A DNA stretch of 55,413 nt, from the NCBI GenBank assembly GCA_020249465.1, contig JADCFP010000105.1, positions 1-55,413 of the forward strand, written 5' to 3'. A program made the position numbers and the translations under genes. Below, in pieces: positions 44,568-53,007 of this stretch. Origin of the DNA: Roseomonas sp. (GTDB lineage Bacteria; Pseudomonadota; Alphaproteobacteria; Acetobacterales; Acetobacteraceae). A model generated the notes under the pieces. It worked only from the letters and a program-made list of their open reading frames with translations. It ran no database searches and was not told the DNA's origin. Positions within the stretch are counted from its first letter, which is position 1. Each line of letters starts with the position of its first letter.

Positions 44568-45149
44568 ATGCGCCGCGTTTGCGTCTTTGCCGGCTCTGCC
44601 GCCGGCGCCCGCCCGGAATATGCCGCCGCCGCTGCCGCCCTTGGCAGAGAGATCGCCGCGCGCGGGCTTGGCCTGGTTTATGGCGGGGGCGGCGTTGGGC
44701 TGATGGGCGCGGTTTCCGCCGCCGCGCAGGCCGCAGGAGCTGAGGTGATTGGCATCATCCCCCATGGGCTGGTGGCGCGCGAAGCGGGGGCGAAGCAGCT
44801 CAAGGATATGCGCGTGGTCGCTTCCATGCATGAACGCAAGGCGCTGATGGCCGAGCTTTCCGATGGCTTCATTGTGCTGCCCGGCGGCTATGGCAGCCTG
44901 GAGGAAGCCGTGGAAACCCTGACCTGGTTACAGCTTGGCATTCAGCGCAAGGGCATCGTTTTCGTGGACACCCTCGGCTATTGGCAGAAGCTGATGGGGG
45001 CGCTGGATCACATGGTGGCGGAAGGTTTTGTGCGGGCCGAGATGCGCGCCGCGGCCATGCTGGCGCCGGATGGCGCGGCGGCGCTGGATGCTTTGGCACG
45101 CTTCACGCCGCCCAATGTGCCGCGCTGGCTGAAGCCCGGGGAAGCCTGA
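44568..45149 (+). CDS. LOG-family protein (TIGR00730), nucleotide 5'-monophosphate phosphoribohydrolase type
   Basis: A 193-residue Rossmann-fold protein of the LONELY GUY family. It has YGGGGVGLMGAV near residue 40 and LPGGYGSLEEAVE (a PGGxGTxxE variant with Ser for Thr). Family members cleave the N-glycosidic bond of cytokinin nucleotides or of AMP-like nucleotides. In bacteria the physiological role is often a nucleotide housekeeping function. The ATG at 44568 follows a GGAG site. The stop overlaps the ribF start (TGATG). Confidence 0.92.
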   Translation: MRRVCVFAGSAAGARPEYAAAAAALGREIAARGLGLVYGGGGVGLMGAVSAAAQAAGAEVIGIIPHGLVAREAGAKQLKDMRVVASMHERKALMAELSDGFIVLPGGYGSLEEAVETLTWLQLGIQRKGIVFVDTLGYWQKLMGALDHMVAEGFVRAEMRAAAMLAPDGAAALDALARFTPPNVPRWLKPGEA

Positions 45150-46075
45150 TGGCAGCGCAAATCTTCGCCGATTGGCGTTCCATCCCCAAGGAAGCGCGTG
45201 GCGCCACCGTCGCACTTGGCAATTTTGATGGCGTGCATCTGGGGCATGTCGCGGTGCTGAAGGCAGCGCAAGCGGCGCGGCCTGATCTGCCGCTGGCCGT
45301 GCTGACCTTTGAGCCCCATCCGCGCGAGCATTTCCGCCCCGATGATCCGGCCTTTCGGCTGACTCTGCTGCCGGCCAAGGCGGCTTGTCTTGCCGATGCA
45401 GGCGCGCGTTTTGTCTATGCGCTGCGTTTTGATGATGAATTCGCGGCCCTTTCGGCGGAAGCCTTTGTGGATCAGGTGCTGCATAAGGCGCTAGGGGCGA
45501 AGCATTTGGCGAGCGGCCCTGATTTCGCCTTCGGCAATCGGCGCGGCGGCGATGTGCGCTTTCTGGCGCGGGAGGCCGCTGCGCGCGGCATGGGGCTTTC
45601 CATCGTGCCCCCCGTTGAACAGGGGGGGGAGGCGATTTCCTCCACCCGCATCCGCCGGCTGTTGCAGGATGGCTATCCCGACCGTGCGGCGGAAAAGCTG
45701 GGGCGGCCATGGGAAATCCGCGGCACGGTGGTGCATGGGGATAAGCTTGGCCGTGTACTCGGCTGGCCGACGGCCAATATCTGGCTCGATCGGCATTTGG
45801 AACCGGCGCGCGGTGTCTATGCGGTCACGGTGGCGCTGCCGGGCGGCGGGGTGGCGAAGGGGGTCGCAAACGTCGGGCGTCGGCCGACGCTGGGTGGCGA
45901 TAAGGTGACGCGGCTTGAGGTTTATATCTTCGATTTCGCGGGCGATATTTACGGCCAGGAAATCGGCGTGCGGTTGGTGCAATTCCTGCGCCCAGATGCG
46001 AAGTTTGACGGGTTGGAAACGCTGAAGGCCGCCATTGAACAGGATGTGGCGAATGCCCGCGCGGCGCTGGCTTGA
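45149..46075 (+). CDS. ribF: Bifunctional riboflavin kinase/FAD synthetase
   Basis: RibF phosphorylates riboflavin to FMN and adenylates FMN to FAD. The 308-residue protein has the N-terminal adenylyltransferase motif ALGNFDGVHLGH, the ISSTRIRRLLQ block of that domain, and the C-terminal kinase domain with GWPTANIWLD, GVYAV and VGRRPT. Both halves are intact. It starts at the ATG at 45149, overlapping the LOG stop. ribF upstream of ileS and lspA is a common bacterial arrangement. No FMN riboswitch leader is present, as there is no room upstream. Confidence 0.95.
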   Translation: MAAQIFADWRSIPKEARGATVALGNFDGVHLGHVAVLKAAQAARPDLPLAVLTFEPHPREHFRPDDPAFRLTLLPAKAACLADAGARFVYALRFDDEFAALSAEAFVDQVLHKALGAKHLASGPDFAFGNRRGGDVRFLAREAAARGMGLSIVPPVEQGGEAISSTRIRRLLQDGYPDRAAEKLGRPWEIRGTVVHGDKLGRVLGWPTANIWLDRHLEPARGVYAVTVALPGGGVAKGVANVGRRPTLGGDKVTRLEVYIFDFAGDIYGQEIGVRLVQFLRPDAKFDGLETLKAAIEQDVANARAALA

Positions 46076-46142
46076 CCACCCGCACACCGCGCGCCCATAT
46101 GACCCTCATGAAAATCGTGATGATACCGGCGCGAATTACCCG

Positions 46143-46166
46143 CCCGGCCTTCTGCTGAAGGCCGGG
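46143..46166 (+). repeat. Perfect 10-bp stem-loop in the ribF-ileS gap
   Basis: CCCGGCCTTC (46143-46152) and GAAGGCCGGG (46157-46166) form a perfect 10-bp stem with a TGCT loop. It lies 67 bp past the ribF stop and 75 bp before ileS. A T-rich stretch (TATTTTT) follows only after about 14 bases, so it is at best a weak terminator and could instead attenuate or separate the two messages. Confidence 0.55.
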
Positions 46167-46240
46167 AAGCCCCAGCCCCGTATTTTTCACCTTCGCCGCC
46201 GCGCTCCGGTGGCCCCTTTCAGCCCGCAAGGCTCAAAAAC

Positions 46241-49150
46241 ATGAATGATAGCCCCAAAGAGGCCCGCGATTATCGCGGCACCGTCTTCCTGCCGCAGACC
46301 GGCTTTCCCATGCGCGGCGATTTGCCGAAGCGTGAGCCAGATATGCTGGCGCGCTGGGACCGCCTGAAACTCTGGGAGAGGCTGCGCGCTGGGTCCAAGG
46401 GGCGCGAGAGTTTCGTGCTGCATGACGGCCCGCCCTATGCCAATGGCAATCTGCATATCGGCCATGCACTGAATAAGATTTTGAAGGATGTGATCAACCG
46501 CGCCGCGCAAATGGCGGGGTTTGATGCGAATTACGTCCCCGGTTGGGATTGCCACGGCCTGCCGATTGAATGGAAGGTCGAAGAAGAATACCGCAACAAG
46601 GGCCGCGACAAGGATGCGGTGCCGGTTTTGGATTTCCGCGCCGAATGCCGCGCCTATGCCGAACATTGGCTTCAAGTGCAGCGGGAAGAATTCATCCGTC
46701 TTGGTGTCGCCGGTGATTGGGCGGATCGCTATGCGACGATGGATTTCGCCTCGGAAGCCGCCATCGCCGCTGAGATCGGCAAGTTTCTGATGAATGGGTC
46801 CCTCTATCGCGGGCTGCGCCCGGTGATGTGGAGCCCGGTTGAGAAAACCGCGCTGGCGGAAGCGGAGATTGAATATCACGATCATGTCAGCCCGACGCTG
46901 CATGCGAAGTTTCCGCTACGGAAGGCGAAGCCGTACCTGTTCAATGCCAGCATTGTAATTTGGACCACAACACCCTGGACCATCCCTGGCAATCGCGCGA
47001 TCGCATACGGCCCTGACATTGATTATGCTCTCGTTCACATTGAGCAGGTCAACGAAGGTTCAAGGCTAGATGTCGGGGAGCTACTCGTAGTCGCGTTGCC
47101 ACTTTTGCCGAATTTTCTTAAGGATGCGCATATCGGAGCCCATACCGTCAGGAAGATTTTCAAGGGCTTAGAACTTGAAGGCGCGCTTGCCGCGCACCCT
47201 CTTTCGCGCGACCAATTTTCGCAAGTGAAGCTTCCCCCGAATGGCATGGAGATTCTCGCTTCTTGCCTAGATTATGTCTTTCACGTGCCTTTGCTGCCGG
47301 GCGATTTCGTAACCACCGAAGCCGGCACGGGGTTTGTGCATATCGCGCCAGGCCATGGTGAAGATGACTTCAATCTGGTCCGCACCTATAATGCTTCTGT
47401 CTCGAACGATCCAACGAAGCAAATTGATATTCCCGAGACCGTCAATGATGACGGCACCTTCACACATCACGCGCCGGGCTTTGAAGGCTTGCATGTCTTC
47501 AAGGCGCATACGGCGGTTTATGCGGCGATGGAGGCGGCAGGGACGCTCGCTGCCACGGGCAAGCTGAGCCATAGCTATCCGCATAGCTGGCGGTCCAAGA
47601 AGCCAGTGATTTTCCGCGCGACGCCGCAATGGTTCATCGCCATGGATGACGCGAACGCGATCCGCGCCAAATCTCTGGACGCGATTGCCAAGACGCATTT
47701 CGTGCCGGATGCGGGGCGCAATCGTATTGGTTCCATGGTGGCGGCGCGGCCCGATTGGTGCATCAGCCGCCAGCGCGCGTGGGGCGTGCCGATCCCGGTA
47801 TTCGTGGATCGCCGCACAGGTGAGCCCTTGCGTGATCCCGCGATCATGGATCGCATCATCGCAGCCTTCACCGCGGAAGGGGCGGATGCCTGGTATAAGC
47901 CGGGTGCGGCGGCACGCTTCCTGGGTGAGGGTCGTGACCCGGCAGCCTATGAGCAGGTGATGGATATTGTGGATGTCTGGTTTGAATCGGGCTCCACCCA
48001 TGCCTTTGTGCTGCCGCCGCGTGGACTGCCCTTCCCGGCTGATCTTTATCTGGAAGGGTCGGACCAGCATCGCGGCTGGTTCCATTCATCGCTGTTGGAA
48101 TCGGTTGGCACCAATGGTGTCGCGCCCTTCAAGGCCGTGCTGACGCATGGTTTTGTGCTGGATGAGCAGGGGCGGAAAATGTCCAAATCCATGGGCAATG
48201 TCACCGCGCCGCAGGATGTGATGAAGCAATATGGCGCGGATATTCTGCGCCTTTGGGTGATGAATTCCGACACGGCGCTTGATTTGCGCATCGGCCCCGA
48301 AATCCTGAAGCAGCAGGCGGAATTGTATCGGCGCATTCGGAATACCTTGCGCTGGCTGCTCGGCAATCTGGATGGTTTCACGGAAGATGAGATCGTGCCT
48401 TACGGCGAATTGCCGGAATTGGAGCGCTGGTTGCTGCATCGGCTGACGGAATTGGATGCGAAGATCCGGCGTGCGGTGGAAACCCATGATTGGACCGGGG
48501 TTTATCCTGACATCCATCAATTCTGCGCGACTGATCTTTCGGCGTTCTATTTCGATATCCGTAAGGACAGCCTGTATTGTGATGCGCCAGATGCGCTGCG
48601 CCGGCGTGCCGCGCGCACCGTTCTGGATATTCTGCATCGCTGCCTTTGTGCCTGGTTCGCGCCGGTCTTGGTGTTCACGGCTGAGGAAGCCTGGCTTGCG
48701 CGTTTCCCGGATGAGGGGGGGAGTGTGCATTTGCTCGACTTCCCCTTCGTGCCGGAGGGTTGGAAGGATCAGGCGCTGGCCGCGAAATGGGCGCGCTTGC
48801 GGGAATTGCGTCGGGCTGTGACGGGCGCGCTTGAGCGGGCGCGTGTGGCGCAGGAGATTGGTTCATCCTTGCAGGCTGCGCCGGTGTTGCATGTGGCGCC
48901 TGAGGATGCCGCGTTGTTAACGCCTGAGTTGTGGGCCGAGCTTTGCATCACCTCGGGCTTTGCGCTTTCGTCCGATGTGGCGCCTCCGGGTGCCTTTGTG
49001 GCTGATGGTGTTGCCGATGCTGCCGCGGTGTTCCGTCCTGCCCCTGGCGCCAAGTGTGACCGGTGCTGGCGCGTCCTGCCCGAAGTCGGCGAGTGTTCGT
49101 CGCACCCCACCTTGTGCCGCCGCTGCGACGCAGTGGTCGAGGCGCTTTAA
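46241..49150 (+). CDS. ileS: Isoleucyl-tRNA synthetase
   Basis: IleS charges tRNA-Ile in the cytoplasm. The 969-residue enzyme has the HIGH motif at residues 72-75 (NLHIGHALNK), a TTTPWTIPGN editing-domain signature, the GTGFVHIAPGHGEDD segment of the editing site, KMSKS at 646-650, and a C-terminal Cys4 zinc site (CDRCWRV and CRRCD). It is therefore intact. Part of the editing-domain coding region (about 46950-47440) has a different codon flavour from the rest, with more CTA, CTC, AGG and TTA, suggesting a recombined segment. The ATG at 46241 lies in a 165-bp gap that includes a stem-loop. The stop overlaps lspA by one base. Confidence 0.95.
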   Translation: MNDSPKEARDYRGTVFLPQTGFPMRGDLPKREPDMLARWDRLKLWERLRAGSKGRESFVLHDGPPYANGNLHIGHALNKILKDVINRAAQMAGFDANYVPGWDCHGLPIEWKVEEEYRNKGRDKDAVPVLDFRAECRAYAEHWLQVQREEFIRLGVAGDWADRYATMDFASEAAIAAEIGKFLMNGSLYRGLRPVMWSPVEKTALAEAEIEYHDHVSPTLHAKFPLRKAKPYLFNASIVIWTTTPWTIPGNRAIAYGPDIDYALVHIEQVNEGSRLDVGELLVVALPLLPNFLKDAHIGAHTVRKIFKGLELEGALAAHPLSRDQFSQVKLPPNGMEILASCLDYVFHVPLLPGDFVTTEAGTGFVHIAPGHGEDDFNLVRTYNASVSNDPTKQIDIPETVNDDGTFTHHAPGFEGLHVFKAHTAVYAAMEAAGTLAATGKLSHSYPHSWRSKKPVIFRATPQWFIAMDDANAIRAKSLDAIAKTHFVPDAGRNRIGSMVAARPDWCISRQRAWGVPIPVFVDRRTGEPLRDPAIMDRIIAAFTAEGADAWYKPGAAARFLGEGRDPAAYEQVMDIVDVWFESGSTHAFVLPPRGLPFPADLYLEGSDQHRGWFHSSLLESVGTNGVAPFKAVLTHGFVLDEQGRKMSKSMGNVTAPQDVMKQYGADILRLWVMNSDTALDLRIGPEILKQQAELYRRIRNTLRWLLGNLDGFTEDEIVPYGELPELERWLLHRLTELDAKIRRAVETHDWTGVYPDIHQFCATDLSAFYFDIRKDSLYCDAPDALRRRAARTVLDILHRCLCAWFAPVLVFTAEEAWLARFPDEGGSVHLLDFPFVPEGWKDQALAAKWARLRELRRAVTGALERARVAQEIGSSLQAAPVLHVAPEDAALLTPELWAELCITSGFALSSDVAPPGAFVADGVADAAAVFRPAPGAKCDRCWRVLPEVGECSSHPTLCRRCDAVVEAL

Positions 49151-49707
49151 TGCTGGCGGGGTCCGGGGAGACACTGTCTCCCCGGCGGGGGTCTGGGGGC
49201 AGCGCCCCCGGCCTGTTCCGCCTTGGTTTGATTTTCGCGGCGGTAATTTTTGTGTTCGATCAGGTGTCGAAGTGGCTTGTCCTGGATGTGGTTCGGCTGC
49301 CCGAGGTCCAGAACATCCCCTTATTTTCGGCTGGCCCTTTCGGCCTTGATCTGACCATGGTCTGGAATCGGGGGGTCACTTTTGGCCTGTTTTCCGGTGA
49401 TGGCCGTTGGAATCACTTGATTTTGGCCGGGCTTGCGGTCGCGATTGCGGTGTTTTTGTTGCGTTGGCTGGCGCGGGCCGAGGGGCGGATGGTGGCGCTT
49501 GCCTTGGGGGCGGTGATCGGCGGCGCCTTTGGCAATGTCGTGGATCGGTTGCGTTTTGGGGCGGTGGTGGATTTCGTGGATACCCATGCCTGGGGCTGGC
49601 ATTGGTATGTTTTCAATGTTGCCGATGCGGCGATTGTGTGTGGGGTAGGGGCGCTTTTGCTGGATGCCTTGTTGCCGCCACGCCGAACGCCTAAAGATAG
49701 CGTATGA
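49150..49707 (+). CDS. lspA: Lipoprotein signal peptidase
   Basis: LspA is the inner-membrane aspartyl peptidase that removes signal peptides from prolipoproteins. Four membrane helices are seen, and both catalytic Asp regions are intact: GNVVDRLRFGAVVDFVD and the FNVADAAIV block. A short N-terminal extension before the first helix (about 20 residues, rich in Gly/Ser) is encoded by a palindromic repeat, so it may not be translated. Alternative starts exist, for example a TTG at 49228 close to the first helix. It overlaps ileS by one base and the next lipoprotein gene by 4 bp. Confidence 0.9.
   Translation: MLAGSGETLSPRRGSGGSAPGLFRLGLIFAAVIFVFDQVSKWLVLDVVRLPEVQNIPLFSAGPFGLDLTMVWNRGVTFGLFSGDGRWNHLILAGLAVAIAVFLLRWLARAEGRMVALALGAVIGGAFGNVVDRLRFGAVVDFVDTHAWGWHWYVFNVADAAIVCGVGALLLDALLPPRRTPKDSV
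49163..49211 (+). repeat. Tandem GC-rich palindromes at the start of lspA
   Basis: An 11-bp perfect inverted repeat with a single central base (49163-49185, arms CCGGGGAGACA and TGTCTCCCCGG) is followed by a second stem: GGGGGC at 49195-49200, AGC loop, GCCCCC at 49204-49209. The pair has the look of an interspersed palindromic element, and elements of similar sequence occur, to my knowledge, in other high-GC alphaproteobacteria. It sits inside the annotated lspA frame. Confidence 0.7.
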
Positions 49708-50279
49708 TTCGGCGTCTCAAGACCTTTTTGCCTGCTATTTCGCTGCTGCTGCTGGTCGGCTGTGGTGAGAATACCGCGCGCACGCTTGGCTTTATCCGCG
49801 ATGCGCCGGATGAATTCCGCGTGACCACCAGAGCGCCGCTTTCCATGCCGCCGGATATGGCGGGGGGATTGCCACCGCCGCGTCCGGGTGCGGTGCGCCC
49901 GATGGAGCGCAGCGCGCGTGAGGAGGCGGAGGCGGTGTTGGTGCCGTCTTTGGCGCTGAGGGACCCACGCCAGCAGCCGCGGGCGGCTGGGGGCAGTGTG
50001 GGCGAAATGGCGCTGTTGCAGGCCGCTGGTCCGGCGCCTTCGCGCGATATTCGCCGCCAGGTGGATGAGGAAAGCCAAAGGCTGGATCGTCCGCCGCGCG
50101 ATTTGGCGGATCGGTTGATTTTCTGGCGTGATCCTCCGCCGCCTGGGGTTGCTGTTGACCCTGCCCGTGAGCGGGAGCGGATTCGCGAAAATGCCGCGCT
50201 TGGCATTGAGGGTACGGCCGGCGATACGCCGATCCAGCAGCCGCGGGAGCAGAACATCTGGCGGCGGCTTGGCTTCTGA
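49704..50279 (+). CDS. DUF3035/BamF-like outer-membrane lipoprotein
   Basis: A 191-residue lipoprotein. The signal (MIRRLKTFLPAISLLLLVGC) ends in a lipobox with Cys20. The conserved block near the start of the mature protein is APDEFRVTTRAPLSMPPDM, the DUF3035 signature; the Caulobacter member is BamF, an alphaproteobacterial subunit of the beta-barrel assembly machine. The rest is Pro/Arg-rich and probably disordered, ending WRRLGF. The ATG at 49704 overlaps the lspA stop (ATGA), fitting coupled expression of a lipoprotein with its peptidase. Two M16 peptidase genes follow in the same direction. Confidence 0.82.
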   Translation: MIRRLKTFLPAISLLLLVGCGENTARTLGFIRDAPDEFRVTTRAPLSMPPDMAGGLPPPRPGAVRPMERSAREEAEAVLVPSLALRDPRQQPRAAGGSVGEMALLQAAGPAPSRDIRRQVDEESQRLDRPPRDLADRLIFWRDPPPPGVAVDPARERERIRENAALGIEGTAGDTPIQQPREQNIWRRLGF

Positions 50280-50327
50280 AGCCATCTTCATCTGGATTGC
50301 GGCCTGTCTGATACCAATCTTGGAGGC

Positions 50328-51689
50328 ATGATGCGTTTGACCCGTCGCCAGACCCTTGCCTCTGCCGCTGCGCTTTGCGCTGCAGGCCCTGCCCTTGCGC
50401 AGAATGCCGCGCCGCCGCCGCAAAGGCCGTTATTTGGCGCGCAGCATTGGCGGTTGGCCAATGGGCTGGAAGTTGCCTTTATTCCCTTCAGCCGCGCGCC
50501 GGTGGTCACGCAATATTTGTTCTATGCGGCGGGTGGGGCGGAAGACCCGGCGGGGCGTTCGGGGTCCGCGCATTTCCTGGAACATATGATGTTCAAGGGC
50601 AGCCCGAAGGTGGGGGTTGGGGATTTTTCGCGGCTGGTGGCGCGGGAAGGCGGTAATGACAATGCCTTCACGTCCCGCGATGTGACGGCCTATCACCAGG
50701 CGGTGGAGGCTTCCCGCCTTGGCATGATCCTGGAGATGGAGGCGGACCGCATGGCCGCCCCCCTGATCCCGCAGGAATTCATGGAAAGTGAGCGTGGCGT
50801 GGTGCTGGAAGAACGCCAGCAAAGGACCGATTCCAACCCAAGGGCGCGGTTCCGGGAGGCGTTCACGGCCGCCCTTTGGGGCCGGCAGCATTGGGCGGGC
50901 CGGCCGATCATCGGCTGGGAAGATGAGATTCGCGCCATTACGCGCGATGATCTGGCGGGGTTTCATGCGCGGTTTTATGCGCCTTCCAATGCGACGCTGG
51001 TGATCAGCGGCGCCGTACCGCAAGACGAAGTGCGGCGCTTGGTGGATAGGCATTACGGCGGCATCCCCGCGCGGCCAGCGGCAAGGCGGGATCGTGCGCC
51101 AGCGCCGGCGCAGGCGGTGGAACCAAGGCTGATCCGGCGCGATCCGATGACGCGCGATGCGCTGTTTCTGAAGGCCTGGATGGCGCCTTCGCTGACCGCT
51201 GGGGAACGCGCCCATGCGCTGCCGCTCGAAGTGCTGTCCCATTTGCTGGGCGGCGGCCAGGGCAGCCGGCTGCATAAGGCGCTGGTGGAAAGCGGCCTCG
51301 CGGTCTCGGCCGGCACGGGGTATGATGGCGATGCAGCTGGGATGATAGAGTTTTATCTTTCCGCCATGCCGCGACCGGGAGTGACGCCGGAACGGCTGGA
51401 AGAGGCCGCGAATGGCGTGATCGAGACCCTGATCCAGCAAGGCCCGACGGAAGCTGAAGTGGCGCGGTCCATCCGGCAACTTACCGCAGGCGCGATGCTG
51501 GCACTTGATGGCTTTGGCGCCGGGCCGCGCATGGTGGGTGGGACGCTTTCGATTGGCTTGCCCTTGGATGCGGTGGAGTTTTGGCCAGCGCGGATCAGCG
51601 CGGTCACGCGCGATCAGGTGGAAGCCGCCGCAAGGGCGGTTTTGCCAAGCGCCCCCAATACCGCCGCTTGGCTGCTGCCCAGCGCATGA
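50328..51689 (+). CDS. M16-family zinc metallopeptidase, active subunit
   Basis: A 453-residue periplasmic or envelope peptidase with a signal sequence (TRRQTLASAAALCAAGPALA, cleavage near LAQ). The inverted zinc motif is intact: AHFLEHMMFKG (His82, Glu85, His86), and the third ligand Glu is in ERGVVLEERQQR (about 161-162). An R/Y-type region occurs near the C-terminus. Start at one of two adjacent ATGs (50328 or 50331). It overlaps the following M16 gene by 4 bp, and the two products should form the usual active/inactive pair. Substrate unknown. Confidence 0.9.
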   Translation: MMRLTRRQTLASAAALCAAGPALAQNAAPPPQRPLFGAQHWRLANGLEVAFIPFSRAPVVTQYLFYAAGGAEDPAGRSGSAHFLEHMMFKGSPKVGVGDFSRLVAREGGNDNAFTSRDVTAYHQAVEASRLGMILEMEADRMAAPLIPQEFMESERGVVLEERQQRTDSNPRARFREAFTAALWGRQHWAGRPIIGWEDEIRAITRDDLAGFHARFYAPSNATLVISGAVPQDEVRRLVDRHYGGIPARPAARRDRAPAPAQAVEPRLIRRDPMTRDALFLKAWMAPSLTAGERAHALPLEVLSHLLGGGQGSRLHKALVESGLAVSAGTGYDGDAAGMIEFYLSAMPRPGVTPERLEEAANGVIETLIQQGPTEAEVARSIRQLTAGAMLALDGFGAGPRMVGGTLSIGLPLDAVEFWPARISAVTRDQVEAAARAVLPSAPNTAAWLLPSA

Positions 51690-52939
51690 GCACGCCGTTT
51701 CGCCTGCCCATTCAGCGCGTGGCCGCGCATGGGCTGACCGCCTGGCTGGTTGAGGATCATTCCGTGCCCGTGGTCTCGCTTTCCTGGTCCTGGCCAGGTG
51801 GCGCGGCCTTTGATGCGCCGGGGCGTGAGGGCACGGCGAGCCTTGCGGCGGCGCTGCTGACGGAAGGCGCGGGCGATTTACCTGCAGCCGCCTTCACCGA
51901 TGCGCTGCGTGATGCCGGGATTGGGCTTTCCTTCGGCGCCGGACGGGATGATGTGGATGGCGGGTTTCGTTGCCTGATTGATGCCCTGCCAGAGGCGGAG
52001 CGTTTGGCGCGGCTTGCGATGACCGCGCCACGCTTGGATCAGGCGGCGATTGAAAGGCTGCGGGCGCGGGCCATTGCCGGGGCGCGGCAATCGCTGGAGA
52101 CACCGCGCGGGCAGGCGGGGCGCGCCTTTTGGGCGGCCGCCTTCCCATCACATCCGGCGGGTCGGCCTTCGGGCGGCACGGCGGAGAGTCTTGCGGCCAT
52201 CACGCCGGATGATTTGCGCGGCCAATTGGGCCGGCAATCGCGCCGCGAAGGGCTGACGATCGCGGCGGCAGGCGCCATTCGCCCGGATGATCTGGCGGCC
52301 TTGCTCGGGCGGCTTTTTGCGGGGCTGCCGGCGGGGGCGCCTGCAACGCCGCCTTCCCTGCCCGGCTTTACCAGCTTCGGCCAGCGCGTGATTGGCATGG
52401 ATAGCCCGCAATCCCATGCGATTTTCGGGCATGAGGGGATCGGCGCGCGCGATCCGCAATTTGAAGTGGCGCAGATTGTGCTGCGCATTTTTGGCGGCGG
52501 CGGCTTTTCCTCGCGGCTCACGGAATCGGTGCGCGTGAAGCGCGGGCTGACCTATGGGATTGGCGTTGGGCTTGATACGGGATTTGGCGGTGGCGTGCTG
52601 GCCGGCAGTGTCGCGAGCGATAATGGCAAGATCGCCGAGGCGCTGGCCGTGACGCGCGATGAATGGGCGCGCATGGCAGCCGATGGGCCGACCGAGGCCG
52701 AGATGACGGAAGCGGTCGCGTTCCTGACCGGATCGCTCGCGCTGCAATTCACGGATAGTCGGCGGATTGCGAATACGCTGATGGCGATGCAGCGCAATGG
52801 GCGGCCGATTGATTGGCTTGATGGTCGGTCGGAAAGGCTGCGCGCGATCAGCCGCGATGATGCCGCGCGCATGGCAAGGCGGCTGTTGCAGCCTGGAGCG
52901 CTTTCGGTGGTGGTGGCGGGGCGGCCGGTGGGGCTATAG
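51686..52939 (+). CDS. M16-family peptidase-like protein, inactive partner
   Basis: A 417-residue M16 homologue with no HxxEH motif: the corresponding segment reads GTASLAAALLTEGAG. It keeps the R/Y substrate-binding residues near the C-terminus (SVRVKRGLTYGIGVGLD). In bacterial M16 heterodimers one subunit holds zinc and the other completes the cavity, so this is likely the partner of the preceding gene. No cleavable signal is obvious, unlike its partner, which raises the question of how both reach the same compartment. The ATG at 51686 overlaps the preceding stop. Confidence 0.85.
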   Translation: MSTPFRLPIQRVAAHGLTAWLVEDHSVPVVSLSWSWPGGAAFDAPGREGTASLAAALLTEGAGDLPAAAFTDALRDAGIGLSFGAGRDDVDGGFRCLIDALPEAERLARLAMTAPRLDQAAIERLRARAIAGARQSLETPRGQAGRAFWAAAFPSHPAGRPSGGTAESLAAITPDDLRGQLGRQSRREGLTIAAAGAIRPDDLAALLGRLFAGLPAGAPATPPSLPGFTSFGQRVIGMDSPQSHAIFGHEGIGARDPQFEVAQIVLRIFGGGGFSSRLTESVRVKRGLTYGIGVGLDTGFGGGVLAGSVASDNGKIAEALAVTRDEWARMAADGPTEAEMTEAVAFLTGSLALQFTDSRRIANTLMAMQRNGRPIDWLDGRSERLRAISRDDAARMARRLLQPGALSVVVAGRPVGL

Positions 52940-53007
52940 ACCCGGGCTTGCGCCCGGCGCCGGCTTTGCGCAGGCTGCGATCCTCTTGCAGGATTCCACG
53001 CAGCACC

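Noticed and set aside
45149-46075. FMN riboswitch controlling ribF
   Set aside because: ribF overlaps the previous gene, leaving no leader for the conserved FMN aptamer.
46076-46240. T-box or other riboswitch upstream of ileS
   Set aside because: Only a simple stem-loop is present, with no specifier loop or antiterminator; T-boxes are largely confined to Gram-positives.
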